The notes beneath the pieces were generated by a model. That model saw only the letters and a program-made list of their open reading frames with translations, had not been told where the DNA came from and made no database searches. This document shows positions 1 through 7,957 of a DNA stretch of 56,545 nt, piece by piece. Position 1 is the first letter of the stretch, and each line of letters opens with the position of its first letter. The stretch comes from an uncultured Oscillospiraceae bacterium (GTDB lineage Bacteria; Bacillota; Clostridia; Oscillospirales; Oscillospiraceae). Position numbers and translations under genes: made by a program. The stretch lies in contig CATLEJ010000002.1 of assembly GCA_949916125.1 (NCBI GenBank), positions 1 to 56,545 of the forward strand. Direction: 5' to 3'.

Positions 1-517
1 CGACGCGGTTCCAAGCCCTCCGACTTCGCAAAAGCCGTTGGGCCCCCTTGGGGCCTGTCTGCTTTTGCTCCGCTCCGGCCTTGGCCCGCTGCTCCCGGGC
101 GCTGCGCGCTTCAGCGCACAACAAGACCGCGAACCGGCCTTTGAAGGACAGCATATGCCCGGTACCCATACAGCCGGCTCAGGATCGGCAGCCCCGCGGC
201 ACACGCGCGGATCCGCTTAGTGCTGCTCGGTTCCCCGCCTGACACGGTTCACGGGGGCGCGTTGCGCGGGACCGATCCATCATCGCTGCTTATATGGGGC
301 AGACGGCACATCCTGCCTCCGGGGGCCGGGATTCATCCCTGCTGTAGCGGGTTGCAGGTACAGGGCACCGCTATCTCCCCGACTATCGCGGCCTTGCTGT
401 GCGCTGAAGCGCGCAGCGCCCGGGAGCAGCGGGCCAAGACCGGAGCGGAGCAAAAGCAGGCAGGCCCCGAAGGGGCCCAACGGCTTTTGCGAAGTCGGAG
501 GGCTTGGAACCGCGTCG
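1..517. repeat. Large imperfect inverted repeat (arms 1-131 and 387-517, about 255 bp centre); left arm may extend beyond the window
   Basis: Reverse complement of 387-517 aligns to 1-131 without gaps, about 6 mismatches, all transitions (cgacgcggttccaagccctccgacttcgcaaaagccgttgggcc...). Confidence 0.9.
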
Positions 518-625
518 CGGAGGGCGCGGAGCGTGATCTGGAAGCGCCCGGCAGGCTGACAGTTATTTTACCATGTCTGCGTCAAATTATCAACTATATT
601 TTTGTGTGCGCCTCCGGGGCCGCCG

Positions 626-1909
626 TCACAGGGCCAGCCTCAGCTTAAACCATCCGTTCTCCACCCGAAACGAGCATACGGCCTGGTATTTTTCCGCGAA
701 GGCGGCAATGGAGCGGGTGCCGATGCCGTGTCCGGCGCTCCGGGGGACGGGCAGGCCGTCCTGGCCGAAGCGCACGTCCTCCCCGCAGGGGTTGGAAAAC
801 TCCAGCATCAGGCAGGGGGAGCCCATGCACTTGCAGGTGATGCGCCGCTTTTCCGCAGGCAGGTCCCGCACCGCGTGGATCATGTTTTCCAGCGCGTTGG
901 CAAAGACGGTGGACACCTCCACGGCGGGCACGGGCAGCTCGGCGGGCAGGTTGATCTGCGTCTCCACCTGGATGCCCAGCTCCTGCGCCTGGCGGATATA
1001 GCTGCTCAGCACAGCGTCCAGGGCGGGGTTGGCGCAGTAGCGCTCCACCGCCGTGGCGGCCAGCGCCTGCTCGGAGACGCCGATATAGTCCAGCGCCGCC
1101 TTTGTGTCGTTCTGCTGGAGCATGGCCGCGATGGCCAACAGCCGGTGCCTCATGTCATGGCGTTCACAGCGGTACCGGTCCTCCGCGTCCCGCAGCTCGC
1201 CCACCCGCTGCTCCATCATGGCGGACTGGATCTCAAAGGTGTGCTGCCGCTCCCGGGCGTGGAACAGCTCGTCCTGCTGGAGCAGTACGATGAATATGGT
1301 GGCATAGGTGAGGGGGAGCAGGATCAGCATCATGACGGCGGCGGGCATATCCTCCGGCCGCTGCCGCAGGTTGGTGGGGATTGCGCTCATAATGGTCAGC
1401 GTGACGTAAAACAGGCCGGTCATGGCGGCGAACAGCCACCAGCCCCGGCTGACGGTGCGCAGCAGGAGCAGGTAGGGCCTGCGGACGAAGCGCCACCCGA
1501 CGTATATCATGACCGGAAGGGCCGCGACCCGCAGCACAAAGATGACCAGTCCCTCGCCGCCCACCGCGTAGTCGATCAGGTTTGTGGCCATCATCATCCA
1601 GATCACCGCGGTGTCCACCAGGCAGAACGTAAAGAAGAAGCGCCCGCCCCGGTGCTTCGCCGCAATCCAGAAGTAGAGCAGGCTGGGCAGGGTGGCGGTG
1701 AGCAGGGTGTAATTCCCCTGCACCTCAATGCCGTATGCGATCATAATGTACAGGTTCCCCCCAAACCAGAGCGCCAGGAAGGGGACCAGGGAGCACGCGT
1801 ATACCTTCGGCGGCCAGCGCGGCTCAAAGAGGATCAGGAATACGATAATAACCGCGAACATGGCAAGCGCGGTCGTCCATTCCACCAGGTACTGATATTG
1901 CAGGTTCAA
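626..1909 (-). CDS. Membrane sensor histidine kinase with C-terminal GHKL ATPase domain (AgrC/LytTR-partner type)
   Basis: Hydrophobic N-terminus (several TM), RHDMRHRLLAIAAML H-box-like segment, NALENMIHAV N-box, GHGIGTRSI G-box; start proposed at TTG 1909 after GGGAGG; longer ORF upstream is the structured leader. Confidence 0.85.
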   Translation of the reverse strand: MNLQYQYLVEWTTALAMFAVIIVFLILFEPRWPPKVYACSLVPFLALWFGGNLYIMIAYGIEVQGNYTLLTATLPSLLYFWIAAKHRGGRFFFTFCLVDTAVIWMMMATNLIDYAVGGEGLVIFVLRVAALPVMIYVGWRFVRRPYLLLLRTVSRGWWLFAAMTGLFYVTLTIMSAIPTNLRQRPEDMPAAVMMLILLPLTYATIFIVLLQQDELFHARERQHTFEIQSAMMEQRVGELRDAEDRYRCERHDMRHRLLAIAAMLQQNDTKAALDYIGVSEQALAATAVERYCANPALDAVLSSYIRQAQELGIQVETQINLPAELPVPAVEVSTVFANALENMIHAVRDLPAEKRRITCKCMGSPCLMLEFSNPCGEDVRFGQDGLPVPRSAGHGIGTRSIAAFAEKYQAVCSFRVENGWFKLRLAL

Positions 1910-1976
1910 GCGGCGTTTCCTCCCATCAGGCCATTGCCCCCGGCGCGGAACGGCCGGGACAGCGGGGAGCCTCAGT

Positions 1977-2143
1977 GTACCATAAATACAAGCCGTTTTC
2001 ACGGCTTGTACGCCGTAAATACGGCGGCAACCGGCAAAGCCGGTTGCTTTTATGGTGCAACATTCGCAACGGCATTTTGCTTGCAAAATACCGCCCGCTT
2101 TGCGGGCCCGCCGTGCTATGCACGGCGGTTGCGGATATTGTAC
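1977..2143. repeat. Two tandem cloverleaf-like multi-hairpin structures in the leader of the sensor kinase gene
   Basis: Closing stem 1977-1986/2049-2058 around hairpins TACAAGCCGT-tttc-ACGGCTTGTA, CGCCGT-aaat-ACGGCG, GCAACCGGC-aaa-GCCGGTTGC; second closing stem 2055-2070/2128-2143 around three further hairpins. Confidence 0.85.
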
Positions 2144-2157
2144 CACACCCGGCGCCG
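2110..2157 (-). promoter_or_regulatory. Putative sigma-A promoter for the sensor kinase (TTGACG-N18-TACAAT on minus strand)
   Basis: Minus strand reads ...TTGACGGGACGGCGCCGGGTGTGGTACAATATCCGCAAC...; the TACAAT box lies inside the outer stem of the second cloverleaf (coordinates approximate). Confidence 0.5.
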
Positions 2158-2176
2158 TCCCGTCAACGCCTATGTC

Positions 2177-3586
2177 CTACCGGGCCGGGCCCGCGCCGGG
2201 GTCCAGCCTGCCCAGCTTCTTGTAGAGCAGGGAGCGATGTATGCCCAGGCGTTCCGCCGCCCGGGCCACCGAGCCGCCGCAGGCGTCCAGGGCGCGGCGG
2301 ATGTACTCCGCCTCAAAGCGGCCGCAGGCCTCCCGGAGGGTGGCGCCCTCATCCAGCTCCACCGTCAGCCGCCCGCCGTCCCCGCCGTCCCCGTCCCCGC
2401 CGGCGATGTCCAGCCGCCCGGAGATGGCGTAGCGTTCGATCACATTGCGCAGCTCCCGGATATTGCCCGGCCAGCGGTATTCCAGCAGCCCCTGGCGCAT
2501 CTCCTGGTCCAGCGTCCGGCTCAGGCCGTACTTCCGGTTGTACCGGGAGAGGAACTGTTCCGCCAGGGGCAGGATGTCCTCCCTGCGCTCCCGGAGCGGG
2601 GGCAGGAACAGGGGCATCACGTTCAGCCGGTAATAGAGGTCCTCCCGGAACTTCTTTTCCGCCACCATCTGCTTCAGGTCCCGGTTGGTGGCGGCGATCA
2701 CCCGGGCATCCGTCCTGACGAGCCTGCTGCCCCCCACCCGCATGATCTCGCCCGTCTCCAGCGCCCGCAGCAGCTTGGCCTGCATGGGCAGGGGCAGCTC
2801 CCCCACCTCGTCCAGGAACAGGGTGCCGTGGTTGGCCATCTCAAACAGGCCGGATTTCCCCGAAGTGCGGGCCCCGGTAAACGCCCCCCGCTCATAGCCG
2901 AAAAACTCGGACTCCACCAGCTCGGCGGGGATTGCCGAGCAGTTTACCGGCACAAAGGGCTGCCCCGACCGCTTGCTGTGGCGGTAGATGTAGTTGGCCA
3001 GCACATCCTTGCCCGTCCCCGTCTCGCCGCAGATCAGCACCGTGCTGTCGATGGAGGCCAGGAACCGTGCGTCCCCGAAGGCCAGCTTGGTGGCCGGGCT
3101 GCGGCATATGACCACCTCGCTGGCCTCCTTCCGGGCGTCCAGATAGTCGGCGATCTCCTTGTACTTCTGGAGGTCCGACTTCTCCCGCTCGAAATAGTTG
3201 GAAAACTCGGTGAGCATCCGCTTGGGGATGGAGAACTGGGCGCTCATCAGCACCTGCCCCTGTTCGTCAAAAATGGGCTCGATGTGGGTGAACAGCTCGT
3301 CGCCGTACTTGCTGACGTTGTAGGCGTTGAACGGCTCCCGCTTCTCGTCGTACAGCTCCTGGGACACGGAGCGCAGCCACAGCTTCTGCTCCCGGAGCTC
3401 CGCCAGCGGCATCCCGGTCAGCTCCTCCTTGCTCATGTGGACCGACGCCGCCATGCGCTGGTTGACATAAAGGATCTTCTCGTTTTTGTACGTCACAAAA
3501 ATGTTTCCAAAGTAGCTGTCCAGCACCTTTTCCGCGTATTCCGCGAATTGCTCCGGATATTCCTCCATCAGCCTGCGCAGCACCAT
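2177..3586 (-). CDS. Sigma-54-dependent transcriptional activator (PAS-like sensor domain, AAA+, Fis-type HTH)
   Basis: GETGTGKD Walker A, ESEFFGYERGAFTGA (GAFTGA), FLDEVGELP Walker B, C-terminal HTH RAAERLGIHRSLLYKKL; ATG 3586 preceded by GGGGGGAGG. Confidence 0.93.
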   Translation of the reverse strand: MVLRRLMEEYPEQFAEYAEKVLDSYFGNIFVTYKNEKILYVNQRMAASVHMSKEELTGMPLAELREQKLWLRSVSQELYDEKREPFNAYNVSKYGDELFTHIEPIFDEQGQVLMSAQFSIPKRMLTEFSNYFEREKSDLQKYKEIADYLDARKEASEVVICRSPATKLAFGDARFLASIDSTVLICGETGTGKDVLANYIYRHSKRSGQPFVPVNCSAIPAELVESEFFGYERGAFTGARTSGKSGLFEMANHGTLFLDEVGELPLPMQAKLLRALETGEIMRVGGSRLVRTDARVIAATNRDLKQMVAEKKFREDLYYRLNVMPLFLPPLRERREDILPLAEQFLSRYNRKYGLSRTLDQEMRQGLLEYRWPGNIRELRNVIERYAISGRLDIAGGDGDGGDGGRLTVELDEGATLREACGRFEAEYIRRALDACGGSVARAAERLGIHRSLLYKKLGRLDPGAGPAR

Positions 3587-3612
3587 GGCGGCCTCCCCCC
3601 TTCGCCCCGTCA

Positions 3613-3679
3613 GTCTCAGTTTTGAGACAAATTTTGTCTTGCTTTTGATACAATTCTCCTGTTTGAGACATATGTCTTG
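3613..3679. promoter_or_regulatory. Cluster of palindromic sites, candidate enhancer/upstream activator sites for the sigma-54 activator
   Basis: GTCTCAGTTTTGAGAC (3613-3628), TTTGAGACAAATTTTGTCTTG (3621-3641), TTTGAGACATATGTCTTGG (3662-3680); shared half-site TGAGACA/TGTCTTG. Confidence 0.7.
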
Positions 3680-3745
3680 GACAAGCGTAGCACAAAACCC
3701 GCTGAAATACAAGTGGTTTCGCCCTTTTCCCCATGTTTTACAAGA

Positions 3746-3762
3746 TTGGCATATACCTTGCT
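3746..3762 (+). promoter_or_regulatory. Sigma-54 (-24/-12) promoter
   Basis: TTGGCATATACCTTGCT: GG-N10-GC spacing and match to YTGGCAYrNNNTTGCW, upstream of the transporter and next to an EBP gene. Confidence 0.8.
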
Positions 3763-3885
3763 CATTAAAAAAGCATCTCTCGGGAAAGGGGGGGCGCGTC
3801 CGGTCCGGCGGGCGGCCGAGGGTCCAGAACGGGGCTTGCGGTTTTGCCTGATCCATACTATTATAATGAATTGGGAGGAAAATTT

Positions 3886-5202
3886 ATGGAAATCTGGTTG
3901 AGCGTAGTTGGGTTCCTGGTGGTCATCGCCATCATCGCATCCATCATGACCAAGAAGCTGTCCACCATGGTGGCGCTTGCCGTCATCCCGCTGATCGGCG
4001 CCGTCCTCGTGGGGCAGTATGCCAGCATCCCCGCCTTCCTGGCGGCGGGCGTCAGCAAAGTGGCCGTCAACGGCGTCATGTTCTTCTTTGCCATCCTGTT
4101 CTTCGGCACCATGATGACCGCCGGCGCCTTTGACCCCATTGTGAGCTTCATCATCAAATGCTGCCGCGGCAATCCGCTCTATGTCTGCATCGGCACCTAT
4201 GTCCTGTCCATCGTGGGCCACCTGGACGGCTCCGCCACCACCACGGTGCTGCTGGTGTGCGGCGCCATGGTCCCCATCTACAAGCGGATGCATATGCGCC
4301 TGAGCAACCTGGCCGCCATCCTGGCCATGGCCGCCGGCCTGATGAACATCTCCCCCTGGGGCGGGCCCACCCTCCGGGCGGCCACGGTGATGGAGATGGA
4401 CCTCACCGAATTCTTCCAGCCCATGCTCATCCCCATCCTCATCACCATTGCCGTGGGCGTGGTCCCCGTGGTGCTGCTGGGCCTGGCGGAGACCAAGCGG
4501 CTGAAGGCGGAGGGCTTTGACTACACCGCCGTCACCGTGGAGCGGCAGGAGCAGGAGCTCAGCGACGAGGCCAGGGCCCTGCTGCGGCCCCACTTTGTGG
4601 TGCCCAACCTGATCCTCATCGTGCTGGTGGTGGGCCTGATGATCTCCGGCATCCTCTCCCCCGCCGCCGCCTTCCTCACCGGCACCGCCCTGGCCTGGCT
4701 GCTCAACTACCGCAAAATGGAGGACCAGCAGAAGATCATGCGCCTGCACGGCGCCAACGCGGTGTTCGTGGTCAGCGCCCTGTACGGCGCCGGCGTGCTG
4801 ATGGGGGTGCTCACCGAGTCCGGCATGGCCGCCGCCATGGCCAACACCCTGGTCAGCCTGATCCCCAGCTCCCTGACCCGGTTCGTGCCCATCCTGGTGG
4901 GCGTGCTGGCCACGCCGCTGTCCCTGGTCTTTGACGCGGACACCTTCTACTACGGCATCCTGCCCGTCCTCACCCAGAGCGCCTCCGCCATGGGCCTGTC
5001 CGGCGCGGGCATCTGCTATGCCGCCCTGGTGGGCCAGCTGACCCTGGGCTGGGCCATCACCCCGCTCACCCCCGCCACCCTGCTGATGACCGGGATGTGC
5101 GACCTGGACCTGGGCGAGCACCAGCGCTATACCATCAAGTTCGTGTGGCCGCTGTCCATCGTCCTGCTGATCCTGCTCACCGTGTTCGGGCTGATTCTGT
5201 AA
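3886..5202 (+). CDS. CitMHS-family citrate/organic-acid:H+ (metal) symporter
   Basis: Polytopic membrane protein MEIWLSVVGFLVVIAIIASIMTKK..., HLDGSATTTVLL and NISPWGGPTLRAA motifs; GGGAGG RBS. Confidence 0.85.
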   Translation: MEIWLSVVGFLVVIAIIASIMTKKLSTMVALAVIPLIGAVLVGQYASIPAFLAAGVSKVAVNGVMFFFAILFFGTMMTAGAFDPIVSFIIKCCRGNPLYVCIGTYVLSIVGHLDGSATTTVLLVCGAMVPIYKRMHMRLSNLAAILAMAAGLMNISPWGGPTLRAATVMEMDLTEFFQPMLIPILITIAVGVVPVVLLGLAETKRLKAEGFDYTAVTVERQEQELSDEARALLRPHFVVPNLILIVLVVGLMISGILSPAAAFLTGTALAWLLNYRKMEDQQKIMRLHGANAVFVVSALYGAGVLMGVLTESGMAAAMANTLVSLIPSSLTRFVPILVGVLATPLSLVFDADTFYYGILPVLTQSASAMGLSGAGICYAALVGQLTLGWAITPLTPATLLMTGMCDLDLGEHQRYTIKFVWPLSIVLLILLTVFGLIL

Positions 5203-5237
5203 CAACAAACGCAAAAGGTAAAGTGGTGTTGAATATC

Positions 5238-6587
5238 ATGAAGAAAATACGGATCGGGGGGGGCGCCGGCTTTGCCGGCGACCGCGTGGACCCCGCTGTC
5301 ACCCTGATCGAACGGGGGAAACTGGATTACATCATTTTTGAGTGCCTGGCCGAGCGCACCATCGGGCTGGCCCGGCAGGAAATGCTGAAGGACCCCGGCA
5401 AGGGGTACAGCCGTCTGCTGGAATACCGCCTGTCCCAGGTGCTGAAGCCCGCGTGGGAGCACGGTGTGAAAATCATCACCAACATGGGGGCGGTCAACCC
5501 CCGGGCGGCGGCGGCCAAGGCGGCGGAAATCGCCCGGGGCCTCGGCATCACGGGGATGAAATTTGCCGCCGTCACCGGGGACAGCGTGTATGAGTCGCTG
5601 CCCCAATACGCGGACGAGCCCATCCTGGAGTTCGAGGGCCGGGTGGGCCAGTGGACGGACCGCATCGTGTCCGCCAACGCCTACATGGGGGCGGAGGGCA
5701 TCATTGAGGCGCTGGAAAACGGCGCGGATGTGGTCATCACCGGCCGGGTGGCCGACCCCACCCTCACCCTGGCCCCCCTGTGCCACGAGTACGGCTGGAC
5801 GCTGGACAACCCGGAGCAGCTGGGCCAGTGCGTGCTGGCCGGGCACCTGCTGGAGTGCGGCGGCCAGGTTACCGGCGGCTACTACGCCGACCCCGGCTAT
5901 AAAGAGGTGCCGGATCTGGACAACCTGGGCTTCCCCCTGGTGGAGTTTGACGAGACCGGCCGCTTCACCCTCACCAAGGTGGAGGGTACCGGGGGCCTGG
6001 TCAGCGTGGACACCTGCAAGGAGCAGATGCTCTATGAGATCCACAACCCGGCGGCCTACCTGACGCCCGACTGCATCGCCGACTTCACCGGGGTGCGCTT
6101 CACCCAGGAGGGGGAGAACCGGGTGTCCGCCTGGGGGGCCGTCAGCCGGGGCCTGACGGAGAAGCTGAAGGTCAACGTGTGCTACCGGGACAGCTTCATC
6201 ACCGACTGCGAGATCAGCTACGGCGGCTGCAACGCCCTGGAGCGGGCCCGGCTGGCGGGGGAGATGTTCCTCAAGCGGCTGGACCGGCTGGGGGTGGCGT
6301 ACAGCGAAACCCGGGTGGACTACATCGGGTACAATTCCCTCTACCGGGACCGGCTGGCCCAGGCCCTCAGCGACGGCAGGTGGGGCGAAATCCGCCTCCA
6401 TGTGGCGGTGCGCACCGACGACCGGGAAAACGCCGTCAAGGTGTCCAACGAAGGGGATTCCATCTATACGAACGGCCCCGCGGGAGGGGGCGGCGCCACC
6501 ATGCGCATCTCCGAGATCATCTCGGTGTTCTCGTTCTTTGTGCCGCGCGGCGCGGTACGCGCCCAGGTCGCCTATCTCACCGTCTGA
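5238..6587 (+). CDS. Acyclic terpene utilisation AtuA N-terminal family (DUF1446) protein
   Basis: MKKIRIGGGAGFAGDR...DYIIFECLAERTI..., NMGAVNPRAAA, ITGRVADPTLTLAPL, GYNSL typical of the DUF1446/AtuA family. Confidence 0.85.
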   Translation: MKKIRIGGGAGFAGDRVDPAVTLIERGKLDYIIFECLAERTIGLARQEMLKDPGKGYSRLLEYRLSQVLKPAWEHGVKIITNMGAVNPRAAAAKAAEIARGLGITGMKFAAVTGDSVYESLPQYADEPILEFEGRVGQWTDRIVSANAYMGAEGIIEALENGADVVITGRVADPTLTLAPLCHEYGWTLDNPEQLGQCVLAGHLLECGGQVTGGYYADPGYKEVPDLDNLGFPLVEFDETGRFTLTKVEGTGGLVSVDTCKEQMLYEIHNPAAYLTPDCIADFTGVRFTQEGENRVSAWGAVSRGLTEKLKVNVCYRDSFITDCEISYGGCNALERARLAGEMFLKRLDRLGVAYSETRVDYIGYNSLYRDRLAQALSDGRWGEIRLHVAVRTDDRENAVKVSNEGDSIYTNGPAGGGGATMRISEIISVFSFFVPRGAVRAQVAYLTV

Positions 6588-6601
6588 GCCGGCAGGAGGT
6601 C

Positions 6602-6904
6602 ATGATGAAACTGAAGGAAATTTGCCATTCCCGCACCGGGGACAAGGGGGACATCTCCAACATCTCCCTGATCCCCTGGGATGAGGCGGACTACCCCATG
6701 CTGAAGGAGAAGGTCACCGCACAGCGGGTCAAGGAATACTTCTCCGAAATCTGCAAGGGCACCGTCACCCGCTACGAGGTGGACGGGATCTGCGCGCTGA
6801 ACTTCGTGATGGAGCGGGCCCTGGGCGGCGGCGTGCTGCGCAGCCTGGCCATGGACAAGCACGGCAAGGCGCTCAGCTCCGCCCTGCTGGAGATGGATTT
6901 GTGA
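6602..6904 (+). CDS. Small AtuA C-terminal-like protein (AtuA-related ferredoxin-like fold)
   Basis: HSRTGDKGDISNISLI...LNFVMERALGGGVLRSLAMDKHGKALSSALLEM, as found C-terminal in or next to DUF1446 proteins. Confidence 0.8.
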   Translation: MMKLKEICHSRTGDKGDISNISLIPWDEADYPMLKEKVTAQRVKEYFSEICKGTVTRYEVDGICALNFVMERALGGGVLRSLAMDKHGKALSSALLEMDL

Positions 6905-6916
6905 GGAGGCGGGCCC

Positions 6917-7771
6917 ATGTTTCAATTTGAGCCGGGCCGTATGTACCAGATGCCGGTCCACTTCGGCCCCTGCTGCGGGCCGCGGCAGGGGCCGGACGGG
7001 CGGCGGTTCGTGCTGGACGGCCCCCAGGAGAGCACCCAGCACATCCTGGTATATGAGACCGACCCGGCGGCGGTGGAACGCTGCCTGCCGGAGGGCTTCG
7101 CCCTGCGCAGCCCCCACGTCACCGTGACCCACAAAATGCACCGCAACCTGCCCTGGCTGGCGGGGCGGGGCTACAACGTGACCACCTTCAACGTCCCCGT
7201 CACCTACCGCGGGCGGGAGGAGACCGTCCGCGGCCGGTACCAGCTGGCCATCTGGGAAAACCATGCCGACCCCATCCTGTGCGGGCGGGAGCAGCTGGGT
7301 TATTCCAAAGTCTTTGCAGACATCGAGGATATGCATACCCTGCACGGCATCGCCTCAGCCTCTCTTTCTTCCTGGGGCTTCCGGTTCCTGGAGCTGCGGT
7401 TTGACACCGCGGCTGCGCCGGAGGACCCGGAGGGCCTGCGGGCCGTCCTGCTGGACCCGGAGGACGAGGGGCTGCTGCACTATAAATACATCCCCCGCAC
7501 CGGGGAGGGCTTCTGCGCGGCGGACGCGGCCTATGTCACGCTGTCCCCCAGCGGCTTTCCCCTGCCGCCGGAGGCCGGGCCCCTCCCGCCGCCGGAGCGC
7601 AGCTGGTGCAGCGGGGGCCTTGCCTGGCACGTCCCGGAGTGGGAGGATATGCCCACACAGTACCACATCGTCCGGGGGCTGGCGGCCATGCCCGTCCGCC
7701 GGGTCCTGGGCGGGAGCATCGTCCGGCTGAAGCACTGCAACGATATGTACCACCAGCGCCCCGTCCGGTAG
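6917..7771 (+). CDS. Acetoacetate decarboxylase (ADC) superfamily protein
   Basis: GYNVTTFNVPVTYRGREETVRGRYQLAIWENHADPILCGREQLGYSKVFADIE resembles the ADC-like fold; same operon. Confidence 0.75.
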   Translation: MFQFEPGRMYQMPVHFGPCCGPRQGPDGRRFVLDGPQESTQHILVYETDPAAVERCLPEGFALRSPHVTVTHKMHRNLPWLAGRGYNVTTFNVPVTYRGREETVRGRYQLAIWENHADPILCGREQLGYSKVFADIEDMHTLHGIASASLSSWGFRFLELRFDTAAAPEDPEGLRAVLLDPEDEGLLHYKYIPRTGEGFCAADAAYVTLSPSGFPLPPEAGPLPPPERSWCSGGLAWHVPEWEDMPTQYHIVRGLAAMPVRRVLGGSIVRLKHCNDMYHQRPVR

Positions 7772-7800
7772 CCGGAGGGGCCCGCCCAACTGCGTCCGAA

Positions 7801-7835
7801 GGGAGCCGCCTGGGGAATGTCCCCGGACGGCTCCC
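7801..7835 (+). terminator. Stem-loop at the end of the AtuA operon (no clear T-tract)
   Basis: GGGAGCCGCCTGGGGaatgtCCCCGGACGGCTCCC. Confidence 0.45.
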
Positions 7836-7868
7836 ATACTGTTTGCCGCAGGGGGCGGAGAATGGCGC

Positions 7869-7897
7869 TTGACAGAACGTCCTTTCGAGATTACAAT
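7869..7897 (+). promoter_or_regulatory. Sigma-A promoter
   Basis: TTGACA-N17-TACAAT. Confidence 0.75.
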
Positions 7898-7957
7898 ATA
7901 TTCCCACACAAGTGTTTTACTTGACACCAAGCGGTAAAGAGAAAGGATGCGTATGCG

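Noticed and set aside
38-648. Small ORFs in the left-edge inverted repeat (MGPLGACLLLLRSGLGPLLPGAARFSAQQ...)
   Set aside because: Same peptide appears from both arms only because they are inverted copies; no RBS or domain support.
1977-2143. tRNA genes (cloverleaf shape)
   Set aside because: No T-loop GTTCRA, no acceptor/CCA, no 7-bp anticodon-loop geometry; only the branching resembles tRNA.
1910-2146. N-terminal extension of the sensor kinase to 2146
   Set aside because: The extension translates the cloverleaf repeat region; a TTG with GGGAGG nine bases upstream at 1909 fits the family start better.
602-3625. 1007-aa plus-strand ORF over the sensor kinase and sigma-54 activator
   Set aside because: Antisense shadow ORF; minus-strand frames contain unmistakable GHKL and AAA+ motifs.
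3616-5214. 532-aa minus-strand ORF over the CitMHS gene
   Set aside because: His/Gln/Gly-rich antisense translation; the opposite strand encodes a membrane transporter with good RBS.
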